Below are positions 10,721-23,520 of a stretch of DNA of 64,000 nucleotides, piece by piece; position 1 is the stretch's first letter; each line of letters opens with the position of its first letter. The DNA comes from Cephalotus follicularis (Eukaryota; Streptophyta; Magnoliopsida; Oxalidales; Cephalotaceae). The notes below the pieces were generated by a model that was not told the DNA's origin, did no database searches, and saw nothing but the letters and a program-made list of their open reading frames with translations. The translations under genes were made by a program, and so were the position numbers. Where the stretch lies: contig BDDD01001463.1 of the NCBI GenBank assembly GCA_001972305.1, forward strand, positions 124,001-188,000, written 5' to 3'.

Positions 10721-13700
10721 GTATGAATTTGTTGCCATTATCGTTCTACAAGAAGCTTGGTTTAGGAGAGTTGTGCCCAACAACGATGATTGTGCAATTA
10801 GCGAATAGCTCTGTGAAAGTGCTGAGAGGGAAATTTGAGGATGTTTTAATTAAGTTTGGTACATTTTTCTTTCCTGTTGACTTTGTCGTTTTAGATACCC
10901 AACCTGTTGAGAATATCAATGATGAAATCCCAATTATCCTTGGCAGATCATTCTTGTAGACGAGTAATGCTTTGATAAATTACCCAAATGGTCTAATGAA
11001 GTTGAGTTTCGGAAACACATCAGTGGATTTTAATGTCTTCCATTTGGGAAAGCATCCAGTTGACTTTGATGAAGTGAACGTAATCCATTCAATTCCATAT
11101 CACATTGATACGGTCTTTGACAAAGATTTTGATGGAAACTTTAGTGAATGCATGCCGGAATTAGAGGATGTACAAGGAAGTGATTTCTTTGATGTGTTTA
11201 GTATGCAACCCGAGGAACCAGTATGCCCTTTGTCCACATCTCTACCTAAGCCATCAGTAGAAGAGCCTCCAAAACTTGAATTAATGGAATTGCCCTCTAC
11301 ACTGAAATATTAATTTTTAGGTGAAAAGCAAATGCTTCTAGATATTATGTCGTCTGATCTTACTCCACGTCAGGAAGAGGAGGTTATTCACCTACTCAAA
11401 GAAAATAAAGAGGCAATTAGTTGGAAAATGGCTAATATCACGAGAATCAGCCCTTCTATTTGCGAGCATCATATAAATCTCATAGAATGATCCAAACCTT
11501 CTAGAAAACCTCAAAGAAGGAAAAATCTCGTTATGAAAGAAGCCATACAAAAAGAAATTCTGAATTGGCTGGCCAATGGGATCATTTATCCCATGTCGGA
11601 TAGTCAGTGGGTGAGCCCAGTCCACGTAATCCCAAAGAAATCCGGATTAACAATAGTGCAGTCCTCCACCAATGACTTAATTCCTACTAAGATTCAAATA
11701 GGATGGCGGGTGTGCATCGACTACCGCAAGTTGAACACAGCCACCTGGAAGGGTCATTTTCACCTTCCTTTTATTGATCAAATGTTGGATAGACTGGATG
11801 GCCATGATTACTATTGCTTTCTCGATGGATATTTCAGATATAATAAAATTCCCATCACCCCCAAAGATTAAGAGAAGACTACCTTCACATGCCCCTTTGG
11901 CACTTTTGCTTATCGATGCATGCCATTTGGCCTCTACAATGCCTTTACAACTTTCCAGAGGTTCATGATGAGTATCCTCTCTGATATGGTGGTGGACTTT
12001 CTTGTGGTATTCATGGATGACTTCTCTGCACATGGTTTAACCTTCTCTGAATGCCTTCATCATTTGAAATTAGTACTCAAAAGAAGTAGGGAGAAGAATT
12101 TGGTGCTTAATTGGGAGAAGTGTAATTTCATGGTGAAGGAGGGGACTGTGCTTGGACATGTCATATCTAAAGAGGGAATTTAGGTGGATAAGGCCAAGGT
12201 AGAAATCATCAAACATTGGCCTCCACCTCGAACTGTGAAAGACATCTGAGCATTCCTCAGACTTGCTATTTTTTATCGAAGGTTCAAGAAGGATTTTAAC
12301 CAGGTTGGCTCGACCCTTGACATCACTCCTAACAAAGGATCAGGAGTTTGTTTTCTCTGACAAGTGCCTTGAAGCATTTAATCTCTTAAAGAGGAGCTCA
12401 CCTCGGCTCCTATCATTCAGGCACCCAATTGGACTGAGCATTTTTGAGATTATGTGTGTTGCATCAGATAGCGCAATAGGATCTGTTCTCGGGCAAATGA
12501 TGAATAAATTGCCTCACATCATTTACTATGCAAGTAGGACCCTTTCTGATGCGCAATTGAATTACACAACCACTGAAAAGGAGTTGTTAGCTGTGGTCTT
12601 TGCACTAGAAAAGTTCATATCATATTTACTAGGATCCCACGTCATTGTTTATACTGATCATGCGGTGATTCGATATCTAGTGGGACAAAAGGATGCGAAA
12701 GCGCGTCTCATCCATTGGGTTTTGCTTGTTTAGGGGTTTGATGTTGAAATAAGGGACAAGAAAGGAACTGAGAATTTAGTAGGTGATAATTTGCTCCTTC
12801 TCTCAATTGCACCAGTGGTCAAGGGTCTAATTAATGAAAATTTTCCATATGAGCAACTTATGCGCGTCGAGAGTGAACCATGGTATGCGGACATAGTAAA
12901 TTATCTCGTTATGGGGATCATACCATCCAAGTGGTCTGCTCCAGAAAAGCGTCGGTTTCTCTCTCAAGCCAAATATTTCATCTGGGATGATCCTTATCTT
13001 TTTAAATCGTGTCCCGACCAAATTATGCGACGGTGTGTTCCTGATCAAGAGTGTTGTTAAATCCCTTCTTTTTGTCATGATCAGGCTTGGGGTGGCCATT
13101 TGGGCATCGATTTTCTTATGATGCCTTTAACTACGATTTTAACAGAGGAGATTTTTTATGTTTGGGGCATCGATTTCATGGGTCATTTCCCCAACTCATT
13201 TGGGACTTTATACATGTTGTTGGCTATTGACAATGTTTGAAGTGGATATAGGCGATTCCTTGTCGAACTAATGACAACTCTGTGGTGATCAAGTTCCTCA
13301 AGGAACATATCTTTTCTAGGTTTGGTACCCAACCAGCCATCTTCAGTGATAGGCGTAATCATTTTTGCAATCGTTCTTTTGAAGCTCTTATGAAAAGGTA
13401 TGAGATTACTCTCAAACTTGCCACACCTTATCATCCTCAGCTAGTGGGCAAGTTGAGGTATCCAATCGCCAAATTAATCAAATTCTTGAAAAAATAGTCA
13501 ACCCCAGCAGCAAGGATTGGTCGACTCGATTCGTGGATGTGCTTTGGGCTTATTTGACAACTTTCAAGACAGACCTTGGTCAATCTCCTTACCGGCTTGT
13601 GTATGGTAAAGCCTGCCATCTTCCAGTGGAATTGGAAAATAGGTCATTTTGGGCCATTAAGCAATTTAATTTTGATCGTTCAACTACGGGCAGTCATCAT

Positions 13701-14066
13701 GCTCTCCAACTCTCTGAGTTGGAAGAAATCTGAAATGATGCATAAGACAATGCTAAGATCTCCAAAGAAAAGACCAAGGCCTTTCATGATGCGCGAATTT
13801 TGCGGATAACATTTGAAGTCGGTGACAAGGTTCTTTTATATAATTCACTGTTACACATGTTTCTTGGAAAACTGAGATCCCGTTGGGATGGTCCCTATAT
13901 TTTTAAAAATGTTTACTCACATGGTGTTTTTGAGAATTGTAAGCCAGGAACTGAAGATGCTATCAAAGTGAACAAGCATCGATTGAAGAAGTTTCTCGAG
14001 TTTAGGGCTGCCCCAATGGAAGAGACCATGGACATGCATGAGCCTCTTTATTTCGAGCCTCCATAA
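10721..14066 (+). pseudogene. protease-RT-RNase H-integrase region of A
   Basis: The pol part of A. Protease around 10.72-11.0 kb (LPLSFYKKLGLGEL..., IPIILGRSFL). RT around 11.5-12.2 kb (WVSPVHVIPKKSG, GWRVCIDYRKLN, LPFIDQMLDRL, VVFMDDFS, LVLNWEKCNF). RNase H around 12.3-12.75 kb ([40 protein letters not shown]). Integrase around 12.8-13.8 kb ([45 protein letters not shown]), then a C-terminal tail with KLRSRWDGPY. Many interruptions; a clear fossil. Confidence 0.85.
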
Positions 14067-15252
14067 TCATATTCGGTAAACCCTACCCCTATTTGTTCTT
14101 TTATTTTATTGCATTACTTCACATATATTTCTTGTTTGTTCAATAATATTTTTATAGTTGATTTGTAGTGCATTGTCGACAATGCAAGGATTAAGTATGA
14201 GGGGCCCCCGGGGGGGAGGGGGGGTGTTCGTTTAGTAGAAAAGTTCATTTTAATTTTGAAAGTTGGAACAAATGTTGATGTACTTAGAAATAATAGAGAG
14301 CCTTAGGAGAAATAATAAAAATTTTGTTTTCAAGGAAAACAAAAGCAATACATCATAAAGTAGGAGTTTTTGCAACACAATTAAAGAAAAATGAATTAAT
14401 AAAAAGCCGATCCGGTGTGCTTTCAAAATTTCATAAATCTTATTAACGAGAAGGACAAAGAATTGATGTTCTTGCATAGAATTAAAAAAAGAAAGAAAAA
14501 GAAAATATATCCATTTTACCTCTTTGAATTTAGTCTTGGTCTGTATCCTATTTGATTTGAGTAAGTAAGCCTTAGGGGTGTTCTACACCTAGTTCTTTAA
14601 AGCCAACTGGCTCGAGAGTAACTGGTCCAAAGCTCGCTACATGGGTCTTATAGAAAGCTTAAGAGACTAAGACAATGCACGAATTTAAGTTGGTAAAATT
14701 TTTATTGATCTCATGTGCAAATTATAAGATCTAAACTACTTAGTAATTTGGGTGTCTGGTGTATGCTCCATCCATGTCATTCAAACCAACAGTAGTGGAG
14801 GAGTGAGTTCGATAAAAGACAAAGAAAAAAAAATGTGGGAGTGCTAAAGTTCTTTGTCTGACTCCAAAGTAGGATTTCATATTACTGAGAATGCATATCT
14901 TGATTGGTAAATAATGTGGAATAACATAATGCATATCTACAACTTGAAGCAAGATAATAAAATTCAAGTATGGGGATGCCTATGAATTTTTAAGTGGATA
15001 TACATTTAATCTAGTAGTAAATTTTTGATGAACTTATTATTGTGTGTTTATTCTCTGAAAACACTCACAAGACACAACTCGTCCACTAGGGACACCTAGG
15101 GGTTTAAAGGCTTGTTGAATATGCTAAATGCAATCGTGATTTCTACGAATGTGAGTTATGGCTTTTGTGTCTGTTTTTTTTTTCTTGTTTTAGTTTTAGT
15201 TTTGTTAGTTTCGATTGCTCGAGGACAAGCAACGTTGAAGTATGGGGGTATT
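14067..15252 (+). other. non-coding 3' region and purine tract of A
   Basis: This is a stretch of 1.2 kb without protein domains between integrase and the 3' LTR. A very G-rich block lies at 14201-14225 and the purine tract GAAGTATGGGGGTA at 15237-15250, followed by the LTR start region. From about 14228 onward the stretch is the first unit of the tandem array that continues to 37583. No envelope-like frame was found. Confidence 0.7.
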
Positions 15253-15531
15253 TTTTTAGAATAAAAATGTGTTATTTTTAAAGATCTATTTGTTATATTT
15301 TTGTGCTTGGAACATACTACTTTGCTTGTCTTTTATTGTTTTTCAGGTACAAGGGTAAAGTCATCAAAATGCATTGATACAAGTCTAATGGTAAAAATTG
15401 AAGACAAAAGCCTAAAATCTGGAGATTGTGCAAATAACAAAGCAAAGCGTTGACGTTTTCATTATAAGCGTTGAGGCTTAGCTATAAAGCGCTGGAGGGA
15501 TTGTTTTATGCGTTGGTACTTAGAACTGCTA
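15253..15531 (+). repeat. partial LTR of A, array unit 1 (left half)
   Basis: Follows the purine tract and matches the LTR start of A. The terminal TG is not preserved. It stops at the target duplication TGCTA (15527-15531) of insertion N and resumes at 29017. It carries GCGTTGACG and GCGTTGAGG words as in the 5' LTR. Confidence 0.75.
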
Positions 15532-15925
15532 TGTAACGCCTCGTAGCTGTTTTGGAGTCTAAGAAAAACTTTTTCTATGGAGTATAGTTTTATTTTTATG
15601 GGCTTTAGACTTATTTGAGTAAGAGAGGAAAGTTAATTGTTTATTTATTTATTAGGCCCAAGTGTAAAGTGTGATTAGTAGAAGTTAGAGGATTTAATAG
15701 CAACGCTTGTTGAGGAAGTTTCCAAATCCCAAGGTTTAATGAATGCTTTTGTGGAGATTTGTAACGCTCGGGAATTTGATTCCATGTATTGTTGTAATCA
15801 TCAATGTACTTTTACCTTGAATTAATAAAGGGCAAATTTTCCTGACTGATATCTTGAATATTAAGTTTACTTAGAGCGTTTGGAAGTGTGATTCTAAGTG
15901 TAATTGTGTGGATTTTTGGCCAGGA

Positions 15926-16080
15926 CAGCCGACTGGTGAGATAAACCAGCCGACTGTTGGACTAAAGGGGGAGGCAGTCGAATGGCGTGAGGAACCAGCC
16001 GACTGGCCACTGTCGTGACACTTGGCACAGACTGCCAGTCGAGGCAATCGACTGCCAGGGAATGGCAGTTGACTGGATCG
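15926..16080 (+). promoter_or_regulatory. palindromic word cluster 1 in D
   Basis: Several copies of CAGCCGACTG and close variants (for example at 15926-15935), plus forms such as GGCAATCGACTGCC. It lies 220-380 bases before a TATA-like box. The CCGAC core equals the CRT/DRE core bound by DREB/CBF factors (RCCGAC); a regulatory role is inference. Confidence 0.5.
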
Positions 16081-16910
16081 TGCCCTGTTTTATCTGCATG
16101 TGACGAGATCACATGCAGCTCTTGGGAAGACCACTTGCAGGCGCCCTCTGGTCATGAAGAGGATGTGTTGATCATGCACACCACGCCAGGACCTGCAAGA
16201 ACAGAAGGTTAGACAAGAAATGACAAGCGTGTGTGTGCATGCAAGTGTTTGTGAAAAGAATGGGCTTTAATGCCATGCAAAGGAATGGTGAGAGAGGAAG
16301 CTGCATAAAATGACCTCTGACTTCGTCCCTTTCACCCTACAATCTGTTAAGAAAGAACAGAGGGATTGAGAACCAAAACAGTGAGTGATTAAAGGAGAAG
16401 ATAGAGAGAAAGTGAGAGGTCCTCCATTTTTAAAGCTTGGAGCCTTGATTGGAGTTGCTGGGCTGTTGTTGGAGCTGCTGGGAAGCTCAAGAACTTTGGG
16501 AAGGAGACATAAAGAGGTGGACCTCCGATTTCTAACTTGAAATCAAAGTTAGGGGTAGTTGTAGAAAGTTTTATGCATGCACTTTGAGTTTAAGTGGAAT
16601 GAAGTTATAAATGAATGGTATTGTTGTTTTGGCAGTAGATTTCAGTGTTGATGATGTTATGGTTATTGTTGATAATAATGTAGCATGCTTACTGAACCTT
16701 GAATGGAGAATTGAAATGGATTTTCATGCAAATGCCATATTTGGGATATCATTTGAATTATGATAAAACAATGAATAAATGCATGAACTGAGCTGTAGTT
16801 TAGGCCAATGTATGTTTATTGGTGCTATTCTGATAATTGAATGCTTGTGGACAAGTTCCGATTGAGTGTAGAATGGATTTAGCAGTGAATTATTGTCACT
16901 GTCCAGCCCA

Positions 16911-17130
16911 GAACAGCCGACTGCTCAGCTGAGCAGTCGACTGCCAGAACGTTCAGTCGACTGGATTGTAATACCAGTCGACTACGCACGCGATATTACC
17001 CATAACAGTCGACTATAAAAGGAATATAGTCGACTGCATGGTGTTCGTGATGAACAAGTCGACTGCCTAAGGATGGCAGTCGACTGCCTAGGGAAATCCA
17101 GCCGACTGTTAAGAGAAAACAGCCGGCTGT
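16911..17130 (+). promoter_or_regulatory. palindromic word cluster 2 in D
   Basis: About ten copies of CAGTCGACTG-like words in 220 bases, exact at 16934-16943, 16954-16963 and 17077-17086, with CAGCCGACTG and CAGCCGGCTG variants. It lies downstream of the presumed promoter. The same position in the LTR of B carries a different TCGAC word set. Confidence 0.55.
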
Positions 17131-17655
17131 TACTGCAGAAATTGGACTATTAGAGAAAGAGATAAGCCTAGGCTAATTACCAACAACCCTAGGGTGCATT
17201 CTGAGCATATGTTTGCATTATTACAGTGAAGTGCATTATGGTTGATTTTAAATATGTTAACCATTTTGAAAAGCTTGCATGATTATTTTAATCATTATTG
17301 CGAAATTATATATTTGTCAAATATATGAATTTATATATTTTCAAAAATGGTGGAAAAGTATTCCCAAATACGGAGAACTGTTAAAGGATTGACTATGCAA
17401 TCCAAATGTATTGTTTTAAGTTTTATAACTTATTTCAACTTGTGAACGGAGTAATATATTTTACATAAATATATTTGATGAAGTGATTATACTTTGTTGC
17501 TTGTATTGTGCCTTGAAATACGGAGACTGTTGGGTTAGCCGTCGTGCTAAACAACTTACGGAGGACTTGCTTAAAAATCGTTCGCAAACGGAATGGGGTA
17601 AGAGTGCATGACGTTGGGGCCAGGAGGTGGCGACGGTTGTTGCGACTTGTTTGTC

Positions 17656-17800
17656 TTCTTGTACGGTGAACATGCATATATTTTTATATGTATTTACGAA
17701 GTTATTCTTGTACGGTGAACATGCATATATTTTTATATGTATTTACGGAGTTATTCTTGCACGGTGAACATGCATATATTTTTATATATGTATATACGGA
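17656..17800 (+). repeat. 49-bp tandem repeat, three copies, in D
   Basis: Units start at 17656, 17705 and 17754, each with TTCTTG(T/C)ACGGTGAACATG followed by an AT-rich tail and TTACGGAG. It is part of the LTR and not a CRISPR array: there are no spacers. Confidence 0.9.
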
Positions 17801-18379
17801 GATATATTGTGAAAATTACAAGTCATACAGCATCATTTTGCATTCATTCATAATACACATTACCTTGACCTTAAATTGTAATTCATAAACTTTTCTACTT
17901 AGCCGAGTGAGGACAAAGGCTAACCTCTACTGTAACAGATTGATGGAGTGGATATGTTGTGGAGCATACTTGAAGGTTCAAAGAGAAGACTGTGTAGTTT
18001 CTCTTATTCTATGTACTGGTTATGGAACAATGACTTGTAATTCGGATTAATGTAACTTGGATTATTGTTGTTATCTCGTTACTGTTTTTTTATCACGCTC
18101 CGTTTTTGGGCGATCGACTATATGTTGTTGGTTTGTATGAACCTTGTTGGGAACCACGTAGTATGGGATGCGTGGTGCGTATTTAAATTCGGCTCAATTA
18201 TGTTATTCCTTCCGCTATCAAGGTTTTATTTTATTGGTATACTTGCATGAGCTGTTTTGTCCTGTGTTGATTGCCTTACCACTTTATATGTTGTCTTGAA
18301 ATGGGAAACGGGGTGTGACAAGATTAGCAAGGAGATATTTTCTTTTTGGGTTTGGCTATTCCCTTAGCTTCAACAGGTT

Positions 18380-18384
<5 letters not shown>

Positions 18385-18429
<45 letters not shown>
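18385..18429 (+). repeat. (GA)n microsatellite
   Basis: An uninterrupted GA run of about 45 bases in the 5' LTR of N. The corresponding place in the 3' LTR (near 22540) has only a short GAGA stretch, so it expanded after insertion or shrank in the other copy. Confidence 0.95.
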
Positions 18430-18431
<2 letters not shown>

Positions 18432-20634
18432 CTAGTTCTTCTCCTCCTTTGTCCTTGACAAGCGGGAGAGAACAGCCGTTTGAATCTTCCCAAACTTGAT
18501 AGAGGAGCAGCCAGGCGTAGTGGTAGACGAGGAGAAGGAGGAGAAGTTCTCATTAGAGGTAGCCAGTAAAGAACACAGCCAAGAACTGTGAGTGGGACAT
18601 CCTTTCTATGTTTGTAGTTGCTTCATGATGTTCTTTATAACTCCTTCAGTTTTCAGTTCCAGTACAGTGAGAGCTTTCTAACAAGAATTTGTTTCCTTAT
18701 CGTCCTTGTATGTTTTCCTTGACAAAAGAGGGAAAAAGAGTTTCCGAGCACTAGAGCTCAAGTTTCTTCTAAGTGATTTAGTCACTTTCAAGAAAAGGTA
18801 ACGCATACGTGCTCAAGCCCACTCCTCGGCCAACTATTGTCTATGATGGGAAGTCAAGCGAGTCTGCCCCCAGGTCCTACCTGGATCTCCTTTACACTAT
18901 TGTCTATGATGTTGTTTGGGGTTTGAGTACAACCGAGCACTATGTACATAGCTCCAACCTCCTCGGTCTACAATTGTTTGGATCTCCTTTACACTATTGT
19001 CTATGATGGTGTTTAGGGTTTGAGTATAGTAGATCTAAGTTGCCAGAGTAGAGATTAGAGCCTTTCAGTAAGTTTTCTAGAGGAGGACATTGTCCTCAGC
19101 AGTCATGCCTTCAGCTCAGATAAGTAAGTAAAGCAAAGAAAGAGCAAGCTCAGAGGAGAACCATGGGTTCTCGGCAGATACTGCCAAGTAGGCTTTGACC
19201 AAGATTAGCTCAGCTCAATGCCACTATGAGTTGGCAACTATATTTATGTAAATAGCAAAGTAAAGCATAGTAAACAAAAGTAAGTTCCAAGCTAGTCTCA
19301 TCATTCTCGGCACCTCAGGCCAAGTTAGATCTTCTTCCATAGCACTTTAGGAAGTCTTTGTTTTATCTTATGTTTTCTTCAGCTTTGTAAGTATCTTAGA
19401 GCATTAGTCAAGCAGAGGAAAGAGTAAGCTTTTCGTTCATGTCCTTTGAGCGTTTCATCATATGTGAGCCATGACATTTATGTTTGTATAGTTGTTTTTT
19501 TCCCAGTTGGGATCGTTAATCATGTTCATGGCATGCTTTCTTTCAGTAAATTCATTTTAAGGAATGTACCAAAGGATGTTTTGTTCTCATTAACTTAGTT
19601 AGTTGGACTAATCCCCTCACAAATTCTTTTGCAGAGGACCTAGCAGGAGCAGGAGAAGATCCTCCAGACCAGTAGTAGCGAGCTCAGGAAGGTAGCTTTT
19701 TGACCTCGGTATCTCGGATTACGCGGACCAGACGTCTAGCATTGCATAGCATTGGGCACTCTTTTTGGTTCCTCTACCTTCTATTTGTTGTAGAGTAGCT
19801 GAGAGTATATCTTTTGTATAGAAAGTAAACTTTTGTTGATCATAGGATGTTTTAGTCAGAGGACAATATTTTATGTAATAACACTTTTAATAAAGTATGT
19901 GATGTTTCTAGACATTGAAGTAGTTTTACTTTATGTTTTGATGAATGATTTATGTTGTGAGCCTTATGTTTTACGGTTCATCCGAGGAGCTAGGGAGTCC
20001 TTGGATAGCATAGCAAAGGATGGCTTACCGGAGGTTGGCAAGAGTAGATGTTTTGAGCAAGTTCTTTTACCCGAGGAGCTGGTAGTCCTCGGATGATGAG
20101 ATAAGGATTTTCAGTGAGTAAAGACTCTAAGGAGGAGTCCTCGAATATAGGTCAGAGGAGACAAGTAAGCCAGAGGTCCAAGGATGACATGATGTTGTAA
20201 TTCTATAGTGTTTTAAGTTAAGTTGTGAGTTTTGTGGCATGGTTTAGTTTAGATGAGAAGTGCTGAGAAAAGACCCGTCGAGGAGGCGTGTCCTTAGGCG
20301 TTTAGTAGACCTAATGTTTAAGTGATCTTGTGAGGAGCACATGGGTGTTCTCCTCGGGCATAAGTGATGCTGTGCGTTTTGGAGCTTTGGTTACGCAGTG
20401 CTAGGGACACAAGCAGGAAAGGAGTTGGATCCTCTGCCCCTTTGGATCCTCTGTCCCGGTTGCCCTGTTAGTTGCGCGCCCAGCCCAGGCTTGTCGTTTT
20501 GCCTTGTGTAACAGTTCAGAGGACGCCCCTTGTAGTTTTAGAGTAGTTAGTAGAGCAGGGTTGTTGGCAGGTGCGCCATCCCTGGGCAGGGCTCATCCTC
20601 GCGAGAGTTACTGGGAATGGGTCCGGTCAGTTTT

Positions 20635-20646
20635 TGTATCAGAGCA
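20635..20646 (+). other. primer-binding site of N
   Basis: TGTATCAGAGCA, five bases after the LTR end at 20629, matches the initiator tRNA-Met primer site TGGTATCAGAGC with one change. It confirms the 5'-LTR boundary. Confidence 0.75.
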
Positions 20647-20774
20647 GTCGGTTTGAGTTTTTCTTTGTGTTTTCTAAGCTAGCTAGTTAGTGGGGTATCA
20701 TGTTGGGTTGCATTCATGCATTGCATATAGTTGCAACATTTTTGTGATACGTTAGTATGTTGTTGTAGAAGGAG

Positions 20775-21900
20775 ATGCCACCTCGGACACGTAGCGAAGG
20801 TTGTGGAGGTCGCGGCAGAGGTCGTGGCCGAGGCAGAGGAAGAGCGATTCCTCGTCAGACAATGGAGCAAGAGGTTCCTATGGAGGTACCAGAGGAACAA
20901 GCGCATGAGGGAGTTGAAGAGCAGGGAGCGCAGCGGGTACTAGAAGAACAAGTCCCAGCAGCGCAGTCAGTTGCGCATACGCCTCCTCCGATGCCGGCTA
21001 GTGGACCTATAGAGATGGTGCAGGCGATGACGACTTGGGTCAACCTCTTGCTATGGAACGTATGCAACGGTTGGGAGCAACATCCTTTGAGGGAATAGGA
21101 GACCCTATGGATGCAGATACGTGGTTGAACCACCTTGAAGAGATCTTCATTCCATTGGAGATAGTAGAGGACATGAGGGCAAGGAATGCGTCTTTCTTAC
21201 TTGCAAGAGGTGCACGAAGATGGTGGGATGCTCTTGTAGCTCGGCACAAGAGCTTGGCAGAGATCACGTGGGAAAAGTTCAAGAAGGAGTTTACACAGTA
21301 CTTCTTCCTACCCACTTTCGTTAAAGAGAAGAGAAAAGAGTTTATGTGTCTACAACAACGTAATGGGACCGTGTCTCAGTACGAGTATTATTTTATGGAC
21401 TTGTCCCATTTTCCTCCAGCCCTTGTAGTAGATCAAGAGGAGCGATGTCAGAAGTTTCTTGAGGGCCTTAATCCCGAGATCAGACATATGGTATCTGTTT
21501 CTCTGTGGTCGGTGTTTGGAGACTTGGTAGAGTCTGCTAAGAGAATAGAGTCGAGCTTTGCAGACCAGAGGATACGTCAAGAGGAAAGTCGAAAGAGATC
21601 CGCTCCACAGTCAGAGTAGGTAGAGAACCCCTCCAAGGCTCAGAAACAGTGGGGACCTCAATCCTCAAGCAACGTCAGAGGATGAGCTTCACAGCAGACA
21701 CAGATGGCTCCAGTTACTAGCAGTGTTCAAGGGAGTTCTTATCAAACCAACAAGGATCCTTAGTGGGAAGTCTGTGGCAAGCTACATTCAGGAGAATGCA
21801 AGAAGGGAAGTTCTGCATGTTACAGGTGCGGCAAGGAAGGGAACATAAAGAGAGAATGTCCTCAGCAATCTCTTAGTGAAGTGATAACGCTTGAGACAAC
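20775..21900 (+). pseudogene. gag of N
   Basis: Starts MPPRTRSEGCGG and has an RG-rich amino end (GRGRGRGRGR). A retrotransposon gag (capsid) domain follows: FEGIGDPMDADTWLNHLEEIF, RRWWDALVARH, WEKFKKEFTQYFF, FLEGLNPEIRHMVS. Around 21.77-21.87 kb is a zinc-knuckle region with CYRCGKEGNIKREC. This is the gag type of chromodomain-clade Ty3/gypsy elements. It is broken at least once. No pol follows; the internal region leads directly to the 3' purine tract (AAGGTGGGGAG, 22242-22252). Such elements are thought to move using enzymes of autonomous relatives. Confidence 0.8.
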
Positions 21901-22667
21901 ACCAGTGAAGAAGCAAACTGTGGCCATTTGTATGATCCAATCATCTCAGCCATCATGAACACAGAGAATGAGTTATACAGCACCCCAAACCAGTACAGCT
22001 AGAGCTGGAGGTAGGAGTCCCCAGGTCGGCAGGGACTAAGAGGTCCAACGAGAGTTTACTCTTTGTCCAGAAGAGAGAACACGACTGTTTCAGAAAATGC
22101 TTCGGGTGAGTTCTGAGCTTGTGTGTGTTTCTCCTTTTGTATGTTATGTTATAGCATAGTTTTAGTGGAGCAAAGATCGGTAGATGTGAGAGTAGTTTCC
22201 TCTGAGTTCTGAGATGAGAAATTTTGGGGACAAAACTTCTTAAGGTGGGGAGCATGTAACTCCCCATAGGTGTTTTGGAGTCTAAGAAAAACTTTTTCTA
22301 TGGAGTATAATATTGTTTTTATGGGCTTTGGACTTAGGGTAAGAGAGGAAAGTTAAGTGTTGATTTTGTTATTAGGCCCAAGTGTAAAGTGTGATTAGTA
22401 GAAGTTTGAGGACTTAATAGCAAAGCTTGTTGAGGAAGTTTCCAAATCCCAAGGTTTAATGATGGCTTCTGTTGAGATTAGCAAGGAGATATTTTCTTTT
22501 TGGTGTTGGCATTTCCCTTAGCTTCGGCAGGTTGGAGTGAGTGAGAGAGAGAGCTCTAGTTCATCTTCTTCTTTGTCCTTGACGAGCGGGAGGAGAATAG
22601 CAGTTTGAAGCTTTCCAAGCTTGGTGGAGGAGCAGCTAGTCGCAGTAGCTGACGAGCAGAAAGAGGA

Positions 22668-23520
22668 GAACGTATGGCAACCTTTAACTAATAACTTTGT
22701 ATGCGGAAAATAACAAATTAAGCTATGAACATAAACAAGAACACAATAACTAGTAAATAAAGAGTTAAGGGATAGAGAGTGTGCAAACAAATTTATAGTG
22801 GTTCGGCAAAACCGTGCCTACGTCCACTTTCTCAAGACCTCTTGAGTTTCCACTAGAATCCACTAGCAACCTTTGATTTTCGGCTTACGGGTGCAAATCA
22901 AAGCAAACCACCTTACACTTGATTTGAGTTCCCGGTGTAAATCAATGAAACACCTTACAAGGGTTCACTCCCCTCAAATACAAAGAATGATAAAAGTGAA
23001 TTGTGTTGTGTTTACAATAACCTCTCAAAGGTTGGATATGAAAGTGCTAGCTTAGTTTACAAGTTTTGGATATTGATTTGAAAGATGTAGAATAGCTCTA
23101 GTGTTGCTTCGAAGGAATGTGTATTTGCTTGTTATCTCTTGATGTGTCTCTTATGTAAAAATACCACCTTCTTCCTTTTATAGAGATCCTCCAATGGATC
23201 TATTTTTGTGCATTCAGACCAAATCCAGTCGACTGGATTTTCCTTGCAGTCGGTTGGGCAAAATGTTGTGCATTTCTCATTATAGCCGTTGGAGAAGTGG
23301 CAGTCGGCTGGATCCTCTAGGCAGTCGACTGGATGCCTTGGCAGTCGACTGGTGCTCTGTTCCAGTCGGCTGTCTGAGCTAGAAATTCGATTTCCAAAGC
23401 TACTGGTTGAATTGTACTATGATATCAAAACATGCATATAAGTGTTTCTTGATTGTTACTTGTTTGTTAATCATCGAAACATAATCTTTAACACAATTAA
23501 TGGGGTGGCAAAAGCCAACA
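22668..23520 (-). repeat. 3' LTR of E
   Basis: On the minus strand it starts TGTTGGCTTTTGCC after the purine tract. It carries the palindromes CAGTCGACTG at 23226-23235, 23322-23331 and 23342-23351 plus CAGTCGGCTG variants. It is about 0.2 kb shorter than its partner, because it holds fewer of these words. A TATA box (minus TATAAAAG, 23175-23182) lies just downstream of the cluster. Confidence 0.85.

Larger units (their letters stand above)
15760..18320 (+). mobile_element. D: solo LTR, chromodomain Ty3/gypsy type
   Basis: A 2561-bp insertion with AGATT at 15755-15759 and 18321-18325, starting TGTAACGCTCGG and ending AACGGGGTGTGACA. The ends match the LTRs of B (TGTAACGCCCG ... ACGGGGTGTGACA), so it is a solo LTR of that family group; no coding domain is present. 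It has two clusters of TCGAC/CCGAC palindromes (15926-16080 and 16911-17130), a TATA-like CATAAAA at 16304-16310, and a 49-bp tandem repeat at 17656-17800. The near-intact ends and perfect target duplication suggest it is not ancient. Confidence 0.85.
15532..20629 (+). repeat. 5' LTR of N (split by D)
   Basis: TGTAACGCC...GGTCCGGTCA, followed directly by a tRNA-Met-type primer site. D occupies 15760-18320 inside it, with AGATT on both sides. A (GA)n run lies at 18385-18429. Blocks around 18.8-19.0 kb repeat the CACTATTGTCTATGATG word several times. Confidence 0.85.

Noticed and set aside
14250-15240. Search for an envelope-like gene in the 3' region of A
   Set aside because: Short AT-rich frames only, none with transmembrane plus signal pattern or a match among the array copies.
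20679-20943. Frames in other phases around the start of the N gag
   Set aside because: Arise from the RG-rich repeat codons; the MPPRTRSEGCGG frame fits gag.
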